DNA of 56,767 nucleotides. Origin: Phoronis australis (Eukaryota > Phoronida > Phoronidae). This document shows positions 24,421 to 34,506 of the stretch, in pieces; positions within the stretch are counted from its first letter, which is position 1, and each line of letters starts with the position of its first letter. The notes below the pieces were generated by a model. The model saw nothing but the letters and a program-made list of their open reading frames with translations, was not told the DNA's origin and searched no databases. The position numbers were made by a program, and so were the translations under genes. The stretch is from NCBI GenBank assembly GCA_002633005.1, contig NMRA01000113.1, positions 635,792 to 692,558 on the forward strand. Direction: 5' to 3'.

Positions 24421-24929
24421 TTATTTGTTTGTAAACTTGTAGTTGCTCAGTTCACCTGTAATGTACAAAAACGTTCTATGAGACAATTGAACAATACCTT
24501 GGTCGTTTACAAAGTTAAAATACTAATATTTAACATTGCATATATACTTATTCAAACGAACGTCAAACTGCTCAGGGCGAGAGTAATAAAGGTACAGAAT
24601 ATGCGTTACAATTACGTTGAAGTTCTGACTAAGTATCTAACAAAACTAAGTACAATGTACTTACACCAATTTGCGGCATAAAAATCACAACGAAACGGGA
24701 ATATACTAAACTCATCGGGAAGGACGTTGAAATACGAATGAGCCAAATTGGCACGTTACAGCTATAAACCATGTGGTCTGCCATACAGTCTTACATATGC
24801 AAAATTGTATTGAAGAATTAGTCGCGTGGAAAATAGTCGTGGTAGAAGCTGCATAGCAAATACATTAACCACCAACAGATGGCGACTTAAGTCAAACTAC
24901 TAACACAGAGTGCGTCGGCACTTACAACT

Positions 24930-25660
24930 TCTGTGCCCCTTATAAAGATTTTTTAAATTTCGCGTTGGACTGATTTTTTTGAAATTTGGCATGTTGTAGT
25001 TGGAGTGTCAATCACCCACAATGCGTCTTTTGAAATTGACATGCAAGGTCTGTGAAAGTAGTGCTTTGTGAACCCTGTTTTTATTCATACAACTGTTCCA
25101 GTTGGACTGTGTAGCTAAGCACAGATTAACAATGGTCCTGGCTGAGGAGATAATTGTTTTATTATGGCTATGGGTTCCGAGTAGCCAGCCCAGAATGGCA
25201 AATACCGTAGGTTTCTATTATGGAGGGGACGATGTCTTATTTTCAGACAGGTTTTACGTAATCCTTTTATAGAGCCTTTTTTATCATGTTGCTTCGTAGT
25301 AATATTTTTTGTTTTTCTTTAGTTCTTACCATTTTCGATTTATTCGAGATTTCCTGAGGACTGGTCTATAAATAACCAAGTTTTTGTGCTGTATCTTTGG
25401 CGTCCCTTGACAGATCTGTCTGAAAAATTTGATATATAGATAGATATCAGCATTTTGAAATCCATTTCTCATGACATTCAAGATTTACTTTGTTGGCTAG
25501 TTAATTATAGCTGCATTTTCTTAGCCTGTTATTTTTGTGCTAGAGTTTGCATTTTTCGTCTGGTAAACAGAAATTTACGTACAGTGTTTACTTAGGCAAT
25601 AGTCCGAGGACTTGCGAAATCAGTCGCAAGATGACGCTTTGACAGCCGTTTTTATGCACC
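24930..25660 (+). repeat. Dispersed repeat block before the higher-order array
   Basis: Two parts can be related to other places. 25028-25197 is the inverted copy of 13607-13775 (ATGCAAGGTC, then GAACCCTGTT, ACAACTGTTCCAGTT and TGGTCCT). 25500-25620 matches 8710-8830 in the same orientation. No coding capacity was found. Confidence 0.5.
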
Positions 25661-25665
25661 CACAT

Positions 25666-27190
25666 ATTTATATGTGGACGCATTATGCCGTCATCTCTGT
25701 CCGTCTGGCGTCCGCTGCTTTATCTCCAAAACCCTTTGACATACGTTCATGATATTTGGCACATATGTTCCAATCATAAATGGGACGGCAAGTGCTAACT
25801 TTCGGATGGATCCGACTACCGGTGTGCCCCCTAGTGGCAATTTTAGTTTTTTACGCTTACCTTTGTATCTTCAAAAGTCCTGAACGGATTTTCATGAAAT
25901 TTGGTATGTAGGCACCTATTAGTGAGATGACGCTATCCTGCCGTATTCAGATGGATTCGACATAGTTTGCGCCACCTAGTGGCCATTTTTAGTGTTTAGT
26001 GCGTCCACCCCTCTATCAACCAAACCGCTCAAAGGATGGTTGTGAAAATTGGCATGTATATGCTTACTATGCAGAGGACGGTTGACGATGATTTTCCGAT
26101 TTCGACTACTGTGGCGCCTCCTAGTGGCAGTTTTGTTTTTTTTGCGCCTATGGCTGTATCGCCTAAACTGTTCGCAGGATCTTTACGAAATTGTGTAAGT
26201 ATATTTATATGATGTTAACAACAGAAGATGACGACTTTTGGACGGATCCGACTACCGGTGTGCCCCCTAGTGGCAATTTTAATTTTTTTACGCTTACCTT
26301 TGTATCTACAAAAATCCTGAACGGATTTTCATGAAATTTGGTATGTAGGCACCTATTAGTGAGGTGACACTATCCTCCCGTGTTCAGATGGATTTGACAT
26401 AGTTTGCGCCACCTAGTGGCCATTTTTAGTGTTTTCGAGTCTGTTTTTGTGCGTCCACCTTTCTATCAACCAAACCGCTCAAATGATGGTTGTGAAAATT
26501 GGCATGTATATGCTTACTATGTAGAGGACGGTTGACGATGATTTTCCGACTATTTCGACTACTGTGGCGCCTCCTAGTGGCAGTTTTTTTTTTTTTGTGC
26601 TTATGGCTGTATCTCCTAAACTGTTCGCAGGATCTTTACGAAATTGTGTAAGTATATTTATATGATGTTAGCAACGAAAGATGACGACTTTTGGACGGAT
26701 CCGACTACCGGTGTGCCCCCTAGTGGCAATTTTAATTTTTTTACGCTTACCTTTGTATCTACAAAAGTCCTGAACGGATTTTCAGGAAATTTAGTATGTA
26801 GGCACCTATTAGTGAGGTGACGCTATCCTCCCGTTTTCAGATGGATTCGACATAGTTTGCGCCACTTAGTGGCCATTTTTACTGTTTTCGAGTCTGTATT
26901 TTTGCGTCCACCCCTCTATCAACCAAACTGCTCAAAGGATGATTGTGAAAATTGGCGTGTATTTGCTTACTATGAGGAAGACAGCTGACAATGAGTTTCA
27001 GACGATTTGGACTACTGTGGCACCTCCTAGTGGCAGTTTTGTTTTTTTTTGCGCCTATGGCTGTATCTCCTAAACCGTTTACAGGATCTTTACTAAATTA
27101 AGCAAGTGTATTTATGTGATGTTGACAACGGACGATGACGACTTTAGGATGATTCTGACTACCGGTGTGCCTCTAGTGGCAATTTTAGTA
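25666..27190 (+). repeat. Higher-order tandem array, three monomer types (A-B-C)
   Basis: The word CTAGTGGC recurs about every 145 bases: near 25831, 25976, 26121, 26268, 26412, 26572, 26719, 26875 (as TTAGTGGC), 27027 and 27173. Its left context cycles through three forms: GTGTGCCCC (A), TTGCGCCAC (B) and GTGGCGCCTC (C). Monomers A, B and C share only the general plan (a start like GTATCT...CAAA, a middle ATGAAATTTGG-like, an end CTAGTGGC). Units three apart are nearly identical, giving a higher-order period of about 437-463 bp and about 3.3 units. No protein is evident. Confidence 0.85.
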
Positions 27191-27459
27191 TTTTACATTG
27201 ACCTCTGTATTTTCACAGGTCTTCAGGACTATGAAGGAAAAGTTCCAAGTAGAAATTTGTTTCTGGCATTCTAATGCTGTGCTAATCTCGTATGTTGGTA
27301 AATTTGTTTTTAATTCTATGTTTCTGTGGTGCTTTAAGCAACTCTGTGTATAGGATGTGCTCGTATTATGAAGATCACTCACATTTTGCCCCTAGCCTAT
27401 TGAGGAGACAATGACCATGCATTTCCATTTTCCAAAGTACAACATGATACTACATATAT

Positions 27460-27968
27460 GCCCTCTACTGGCCACTTTATGGTACCAATAAACAACCCTA
27501 GAAGGATACCGTATGCGGTGCAATTGTGGGCGCTTTTCAACGCTCTGCGTTGCTCTTGTTTGAATTATGTAGCTCTTGCTCTGCATTCCTTTGACTGAAC
27601 CTTTTCTCCTTTTGGGCTATCTAATACGTTAGTGTAATAACCTTCTGGTGAGGGTTGTTCAGGTTCTTGGTTTCATCGTCAATCCGTCACTTTTAAATTT
27701 TTATTCGATTTCACCAAGTGTCATTCTTCAGAGCGCGTTCATTTTTATGTGTGTTTTTTGGTGTCAGCCACTCTATCAGCCAAACTAGTTGAACAGTCAT
27801 TATGAAATTTCATAGTGTTCCTACTCAGATGAGCATGGCTGACATTGTTCTTGGATGTTTGGAACCACAGTGGCAAACCCTAGTGTCAATTAATATGCAA
27901 TTACATATGGTTCTATATGCACCAAACTCCTGGATTTTCATGAAATATGGCACCTCATTTATATCTTT
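27460..27968 (+). repeat. Array border and decayed monomers
   Basis: 27460-27575 (ATAAACAACCCTA, then GTGGGCGC and GCGTTGCTCTTGTT) also occurs, inverted, at the matching border of the second array (36290-36390). 27770-27900 is a decayed C-type monomer (TATCAGCCAAACT ... CCCTAGTGTC). The next monomer is cut at about 27968, where a LINE ORF1 fragment begins. Confidence 0.5.
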
Positions 27969-27970
27969 TT

Positions 27971-28141
27971 TCAAACCAAAAATTCTTGATTATTTCTTCT
28001 GGAGTACTGCTCCAGGTCATTCACTCTTGCTTTTAAAATTTCATTCAGGTTGACTATTTCTTCCTGGGTGATAAACTTGAGGGATTTAGTTAATTTTTCC
28101 TCTAAATTGTTCAACCGTTCATCAAGCTGATTTGGATCCAT
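27971..28141 (-). pseudogene. LINE ORF1-like coiled-coil fragment
   Basis: A 56-codon frame starting at the ATG at 28141. It reads as a charged heptad helix (L-D-E-R-L-N-N-L-E-E-K-L) and then R-V-N-D-L-E-Q-Y-S-R-R-N-N. The L-E-Q-Y-S-R-R-N block is the hallmark that follows the coiled coil in ORF1 proteins of many LINEs. The frame ends right after it, where a tandem-repeat monomer resumes, so this is a truncated 5' piece of a LINE inserted into the repeat field. Confidence 0.6.
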
Positions 28142-28708
28142 TGCAGTGCAGTAGGTTGTTCAAACAACACTGAGAGTTTCTTAATTCTTCTTCTTCCTAT
28201 ATACAACAAACGATTGGGATATCGATCCTTTCTTGTTGAGAATAGCCAGCCTATGACACATCAGCCAAACATGGAGGTGATGTGGGCTACACTTTTCATC
28301 ACCACTGCAGGGTGTCTTGCTAGCTAGGTCACTGGCAGTTTCAGGTGTTATCACACAGCAGCTTATAGTCCTGAAAGTTCAGAGATTTCACACTCACTCT
28401 GACCTCCAAAACACTATCTTCAACTACTGTTCAGTTCAAAAAATAACTCCAGAGACAATCTCAGTACTAAATAAATCCTGTTGACCACTTCTCAAGACTT
28501 AATTTATCTTAGTCAGGCACTTTTGACTGACTAACTGAAGAGCTCTCAACAGCACAACTTAACCAGCTACAGCACCCACCGCAATTATAAACATGGTAAT
28601 TAGGTCTGACCTGTTAGTGAAATTCTTTCATTCAGTTTAGGGACCTGTAAAATTTCCATATTATTTAATGTCTTTCTCAATCCCTTCTCATATTTAGGAT
28701 TATTTGAT
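28142..28708. other. Probable LINE 5' leader and flank, no gene seen
   Basis: This lies upstream of the ORF1-like fragment on the minus strand, so it may be the 5' leader of that LINE. No coding pattern was found on either strand. Confidence 0.35.
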
Positions 28709-29155
28709 TCAGTTTTCTGGTAGCACTCGAGAAGTTTTTTTCTGGAATGAAAACTGCCTGATGGTAATGAATAGTTTCACGAACATTGGGCATGACATCC
28801 AACTTTACCATTGGGTAAACGTCCCAACAGTGGTGTTCTCCCACTATGAGAGTAAAACTTCATTCTCTAGTGCACTACTCAATACCTCATCGGTGAGATT
28901 GTCCCCATGATAACAGTCCACAAACTCTCTACTGAATAAACATTTCACAACAAGTTCAAGCTCAACAATGAACTCTATAAGAGCCTTGGATAAGCGCAGG
29001 CACCCCCCACAGTTACTGATGGATACCCAGTCCTTTATGCTAAGAACCTCATCTTTGTTTCAAAGATTTTGTAATAGCTGAACTAGTTTATGTCTCTTTC
29101 TACGGTTACCAACTTTTGTCAGCAGACGAGCACACATTGCACCAGAATATACGCC
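28709..29155 (-). pseudogene. DNA transposase-like C-terminal remnant
   Basis: On the minus strand one frame reads through about 145 codons with three stops. It begins Y-S-G-A-M-C-A-R-L-L, continues with N-C-G-G-C-L-R-L-S-K-A-L-I-E-F, and ends with F-V-K-L-F-I-T-I-R-Q-F. These resemble the end of animal P-element/THAP9-like transposases: a 'Y.AG.v...L' strand, a 'GGL..PS..L' block, then an 'lF...R...F' helix. The similarity is by pattern memory only. A different transposase family or chance is possible. Confidence 0.35.
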
Positions 29156-29226
29156 ATTGCTTCTTTATAGATTTCACTCGACCATTCCACACTAGAGCTG
29201 TATTTCCTTCTCTGTCATGCCGTGGT

Positions 29227-29238
29227 ATAATAATAATA

Positions 29239-29278
<40 letters not shown>
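29227..29278 (+). repeat. (TAA)n microsatellite
   Basis: About 17 TAA units with one TAG interruption, followed by ACTTTATTTATAGAGG, a common context for the tail of a short retroelement. The following 29330-29530 is GC-richer and may belong to such an element, but shows no coding pattern. Confidence 0.9.
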
Positions 29279-29279
<1 letters not shown>

Positions 29280-30094
29280 CTTTATTTATAGAGGATAAAA
29301 TACAATAGATGTTACCCAGTGTACAGTGTCCTTAGATATTAGTTTGGTTTTCTCTTGTCCCAGGTGGGCAGTATGGAGTTATCTCAGTATGTCTTCTTGC
29401 AGGGTATGAGGATTTGTTGCATCTCGAGGATAAGGTTGTTGTCTACGGAGAGTTGATCTCTTAGACCCCAGAGTGCTCTGACGTCAGTTGGCAGCTGCTT
29501 AATTGTCTCTGGCCATCCCATGATGATCTGTCCTCATTTTATTCAACTTAATAACACTTTTCTAAAAGCCATAAAGTTGCTGTTTTTTTTTGATAGCCTC
29601 TTATATACAATTGTTTCAATTCCTGAAAGTTTCAGAGAATTCTGCATAAAGCATAGTATTTTATGTGAATTACATCAATCGTTTGAAAGATGTTATTTTC
29701 CAAAGTAATTTTTGAGGTTCTATGTGACATTTATTTGTTACACATCATTCTTAGTTGGCAAGAATGCCAGTCTGTGCCAGGGTTTTCTTTCTTCATTATT
29801 CGGATTGTTTCTTTACTTCTGCATTGTATCTCTCTACCTAACTCTGAGGATATTGCGGTCTGTCAGTTACAATATTCATTTTTGGAACTCCTGGAAACGT
29901 GCATATTTTGTAATTTATTTGGAAATTAGTGAAGAAAAGTGACAAATGCTTTTTGATTGATAGTCACTCTAACTCTTTGGATGTACAACTGTTTGTACAT
30001 TAATTAATTCTCTAGATGTACAGCCAACAAAAGTTAGGTAACTTGTCCAGTGAGTGAAAGGAATGTAAAAAGCAACAGAATTTCAGCATGATAT

Positions 30095-30440
30095 ATAATT
30101 TTTCTTTTGCCCTAGAAAGTGCCCACTCGCGTGCTTGAATTAATATGTACATTTTACAATAAGGCCAGAGATCTGAATGTTTTTGCAGAAGACATAGGGC
30201 ATATTAATTTTCATTGAATTCAAGAATTGCAATGAGAATAATATCTCTTTGTACAAACTGTGGTATCCACTATGTTGGTGTACTTGTTGTGTGATGCCAA
30301 AAAATTTTTCAATTGGTATTACTTCTTTGAGGTGGTTTAGAAAATCCTATCATTTTTACTAGGTGCCAAATCATATGTATAATCATATGAAGTGTAAAAG
30401 GTGAATGTACTAGTGAAAATGTGGTGCATGAATTGAATCA
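30095..30440 (+). repeat. Local duplication, copy 1
   Basis: It shares long runs with 31830-32440, including TTTTTCTTTTGCC, TTAATATGTACATTTTACA, CATATTAATTTTCATTGAAT, GTGGTATCCACTATGT, TTAGAAAATCCTA and GAAGTGTAAAAGGTGAATGT. Copy 1 is the uninterrupted version. It has no coding capacity. Confidence 0.75.
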
Positions 30441-31477
30441 AAATCTTTGGAGATGTTTTGGGAACGTCTGCCTTTCTCTAGTGGTACAGAAATTGCTTTC
30501 TTTTAGTGTTACTCCATGTATTGCTTCAGTTACTGGCCTTTCTCATTTGTTTCATTGTTTATTTTGTTGTAACAAACATGCAGCAATTGTTGTCCCAAGT
30601 GGTACGTTTAAACTAATAAGATGACACTTTCTTAATCTAGATGAACCATTGTCATAAGTTACAGAAACAACAAAAACATGTAGTGTTATGAAAAGGAAAG
30701 ATGGCTTGTCATAGACTTGCTTCGAGTTTCTGATCAGTGTACAGTAAAGTACTTCAGTCAAGCTGTTTCTTTACAAAGTAGCTTTTCTTGTTCACGATCT
30801 TGTTTGCTTTTTCTTTCTTGGTTGCAGAGAGACTTTCAAAGATTTTACCATACTTCTTCAATGTGATGACTATTGAATTATTTTTGGTAAACGTTCCTTG
30901 ACCGAAATCATTGAACGTATCTCTGTTCACGATGCAATGATTTAAGTTTGTGCACTGAATTTTCATTTTATGAGATAAAATGTTGTTTTTAAGTTGTAAG
31001 TCCCTGCAGAAATTAATACTGGGTGTACTGTGAAACGCAGCAACTGCTGGATTGGGGAAAGTAGACATTCCTGTGTAGGTAGATCTTATGTGAAACGTAT
31101 TTTTTTATTCAACATCTTTACATGGAGTGTGTCTATTTGTTTTGTTCATTCACAACCCTTACAAACAATTCTGTATTTTTGGCAATGACTACAATTAGAT
31201 GGTGCCATTTTTAATTCATGAGCCTTCTTCAAATTCCTTCAGCAGCCTGAGCTAGACACATAACATTTCGCTTTTGGAACCTGTCCAGTCTATCTATTGA
31301 CTGTAAACAACATGGAGTCAATTACATACACAAAGGTGGTCTCTTCTTCAGGATCCATGCAACTTAGGCAACAAAACATCAGCATTGAACCATTAACAAA
31401 TAGGCATACACACTGATGATCCATACCTTCCTCCTCACTGACTCTACGTTGCACACTAATTACACTTGTTTGCACCA

Positions 31478-31700
31478 TGCATGCGCGCACCCAGGGGGGC
31501 TTTGGGGACTCGAATGAGCCCCCCCCCCATTTGGCTAAGTGTGCAAAAAGGTCCGCCCCAAGAGACAAAAATAAGCCAAATACCCAATTCAGAGTGGTGC
31601 TCCCATTTTTTTTTAGTCCGCCCGCTCTTTTGTAAGCAAAAGGGTCCATAACGCCGGGAATTCGAGCTCTCCCAAATTGAAGGCTGGGTGCGCGCATGCA
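31478..31700. mobile_element. MITE with TGCATGCGCGCACCCAG ends, copy 1
   Basis: The left end TGCATGCGCGCACCCAG and the right end CTGGGTGCGCGCATGCA are exact inverted repeats of 17 bp. The 223-bp inside includes a G-run, a C-run and the word CAAAAAGGTCCG, which is shared with the second copy at 38467-38665. It encodes nothing and is a non-autonomous DNA transposon by structure. Confidence 0.75.
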
Positions 31701-31829
31701 GTGTCAGAAAATTTTAGATTAATGAAGTGTTGTCTAAAAATGTGCGAGTCTATAAAACTGCTATCACAAATCTGTTCTGGACACTGTGTTCCTTACTGCA
31801 TTATTTTAATGCAGTCTGACCATAAATAA

Positions 31830-32440
31830 TTTTTCTTTTGCCTCAGAAAGTGTCCACTCTCGTGCGTGGATTAATATGTACATTTTACATTAAGCCAGAG
31901 ATCTGACTATTTTTGCAGTAGACATAGTGCATATTAATTTTCATTGAATTTGAGAATTGCAACAAGAAGTTTTAACTGTATAAAGAGGTATTAAAATACC
32001 TCTTTATACAAATTGTGGTATCCACTATGTCCAAGCTTTAGTGCACCTGTTGTGTGATGCTAAAAAATCTTTCCACTGGTATTACTTTTTTGAATGACTT
32101 AAGGTCGAGCCCTGAAAGACGATGAAAAGTATTCATTAGTGGTTGAGCTACATAGCAATATTAGCTGATGTCATGTAATATCGTAAGAACACATCTGCCA
32201 AGTCTCATTTAGATCCTATTTGAGGTTCAGGATTGAGATACAACTTTGGATGCTCAGATGCTGGACAGGAATGATGGCAATATGCACCCAGATATAAATA
32301 TGTAGATGAATAAAAAATGTAAAATTTAGAAAATCCTACCATCTTTACTAGGTGGCAATTCATACCTGTTATGATCATACAGTCATATGAAGTGTAAAAG
32401 GTGAATGTGCTAGTGAAATATTCATGAATTGCCATGAGAA
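31830..32440 (+). repeat. Local duplication, copy 2, with two insertions
   Basis: The second copy of 30095-30440 in the same orientation. It contains a perfect 15-bp hairpin with a 2-base loop at 31978-32009, absent from copy 1. About 220 bases are inserted at roughly 32100-32325, beginning with GGTCGAGCCCTG, a mobile-element-end word seen elsewhere in the window. Confidence 0.75.
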
Positions 32441-32585
32441 TAATACCTCATATGGACATAAATGTTTTGGTGATGGGCATCACCTGGAATGCTAATCCAC
32501 TCTTTAAAGACTTTTCTGCCAACTTGCGTCAATGCAGCTCTCGACGGATCTGGGTAGGTAGAGCTTTTCAGACAAATGTTGCCAT

Positions 32586-32910
32586 TTTATAGGACCTTCC
32601 ATAACCTTACACGAAATGCGTTTGATGCGAAAAGAGCAATTCCAAACAATGATAAAATTTCAAAGACGAACGCTCTGATTGAGATTGCAATGGTCCTCAG
32701 CACAGCCACAAGTTACCATCTAGCACGTGACGTTTTCTTTGCGCATTGCGCGCGACTTGTATTTTCACAGTGGTCACTTGGAACAGCCGAGCGCGCGCGT
32801 TGTGATTTTTGTATAAAGACAGATTCCTTCACGGTCGCACGTGTGTTAACATTATATTGCAATTTTCTCAAAAAGCGCATTTCGTGTAAGGATATGTAGG
32901 TTCCTATAAA
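32586..32910. mobile_element. MITE-like element with about 35-bp TIRs
   Basis: The left end TTTATAGGACCTTCCATAAC is followed by CTTACACGAAATGCG. The right end read on the minus strand is TTTATAGGAACCTACATATC, followed by the same CTTACACGAAATGCG. The 325-bp element has a GC-rich core with CGCGCG words. Its plus-strand ORF is a by-product of the repeat. Confidence 0.65.
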
Positions 32911-33136
32911 GAGATTGCCTCTCCGATCCAAGTGAAACTCTCAGATACTGCGGTTGATGCATTTTTTCAAAAATGCTGTTAAAAGTTGTTTTAAAAATGT
33001 TCCACTTTTACTCGATAGGCTGTCAAAAATAGGACTTACATGGTTTTCACGAGTAATGCGTAACATAAAACGAAAACGAACTGATATTTTAGAAAACTGT
33101 GCAGCGTTTTTGTTGTCTGGCCTTGAAATTTATATC

Positions 33137-33400
33137 AAATAAAATTTGATCGTGTTATTAATACCGTTGTTTTGCTATCCATGTACCTTTTTGTTTATAA
33201 ATTTTAATAAAAAGACATGGTCATGACCAAAAAAATAACAGGTTGGTAAAAAATCAAATTCTACAGGCTTTGTGCTTTCAGTATAGTTTTACCAAGTTAA
33301 AGTCTATAGTTTTCAAGATACGTTACTAAATGCACAGACATAAGGTCCGTCATAATCGGTGTTTTTTCATCCGATCAGTTACTATTTCATGTTCAAGTAA
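33137..33400 (+). repeat. Dispersed repeat, partner at 44885-45140
   Basis: AAATAAAATTTG-ATCGTG/GTCATG-TTATTAATACC, followed by GGTCATG, AAATC-AATTCTAC/CCATTCTAC-GGCTTT and AGTCTATAGTTTT/AATCTGTAGTTTT, is shared in order with copine intron 3. Both copies are diverged. Confidence 0.55.
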
Positions 33401-33599
33401 AATGGTGGAAATAAATATTGTTTGTTCCCGGTCATAATGGAATGGTCACATGAGGCCTTTTAACATTGTTTGAGACAAAAATATTTTGAAAATGTACCCA
33501 ATTTTAGTCACCCCTAATAGCATTATTATCCGAAATTATAAATTTTTTAGCGGAAATTTTAAAGTGTTGCTCCTAATAGTAGGGGTAATGACAAGCAAG

Positions 33600-33850
33600 C
33601 AAATATATCCCAGCGTTTAAGAGGCATCGAACTTGAAAGATCGTCAAAAACATCTTATAAACAATTCCTGGCGAAAGTGCCATCTCTCAATGTCCAGTAC
33701 AGAGGTATTCACTTTCCCCTGTGAGGAAATTTCAATTTTACGATTTTGAAATACGCGTGACGGAAAAACTGTGGTTACCACAGAGTTTTAATCTCCCTCC
33801 CACTTATGATAAATGTACGCATGCGCTCACAGTCAGTTGCTTGAGTTAAG
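33600..33850 (+). repeat. Dispersed repeat, partner at 43000-43210
   Basis: Shared in the same order with the first coding intron of the copine gene: GTACCATCT/GTGCCATCT, CCCCTGTGAG, TTTTGAAATACGC, GGTTACCACAGAGTTTT/AGTAACCACAAAGTTTT, AATCTCCCTCCCACTTAT and ATAAATGTAC. No TIRs were identified. Confidence 0.65.
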
Positions 33851-34506
33851 GTCAATATACATTTTCCATATATGAGAAATATGCTACTTCTATGTCTTGC
33901 TACATCAAATAAGCAGTCGTGCTTTGCCTTGCGGAAGGAAAATTGACGAAAACGCAAGCAGTTAATAGATCGTTTTTTTTTTGAAATTTCAAACTAAAAG
34001 AAAATGCTTTGATATTTATAGAAATTAAAAATCGTTACCAACAAATGCTAAAAATACCTGGTGAGAAGGTTGAATTCTGTTTCAGTGGCAGTGAACCACT
34101 TTCAATATTGAAATTTAGTCTGTTTATCTCGTTCCAGGCCTCGTTAATACTTTCGACTGCCATGAACGGCTGTATTCCTGCGTTTCTCATTCCAAACTCC
34201 AGTAATTGACTTCCAGAATGAAAAATTAAAGATGGATACGAAAGTTTTATACTCCTAAAAACGTCCCGAAGATCTAGTTTTAGTTACTTTAATTGTAATT
34301 CCATTCCCGGTACAAACCAGAACAGCGAAAGCATTCCGTGGTATAGGAAATTAACCCTTCCACATTTATTAGGGTTGTACCTTAAAGTGTACGCAACATG
34401 ACTCTAGTACCTCAAAATAAATTTTATTATTATATCTTACTTGATTTCAGTGCCTTTAGTGCATAGCTCATAAAGAAACACGTAAAAATTGAAAAAAAAT
34501 AATGTA

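Noticed and set aside
25666-27190. CRISPR-like regular repeats
   Set aside because: Repeats are contiguous about 145-bp monomers without unique spacers in a eukaryotic setting.
29116-29298. ORF ending in poly-Ile
   Set aside because: Generated by the (TAA)n-adjacent tract read in the ATA/ATT frame.
32576-32899. 107-codon ORF
   Set aside because: It lies wholly within a TIR element and reads through both inverted ends.
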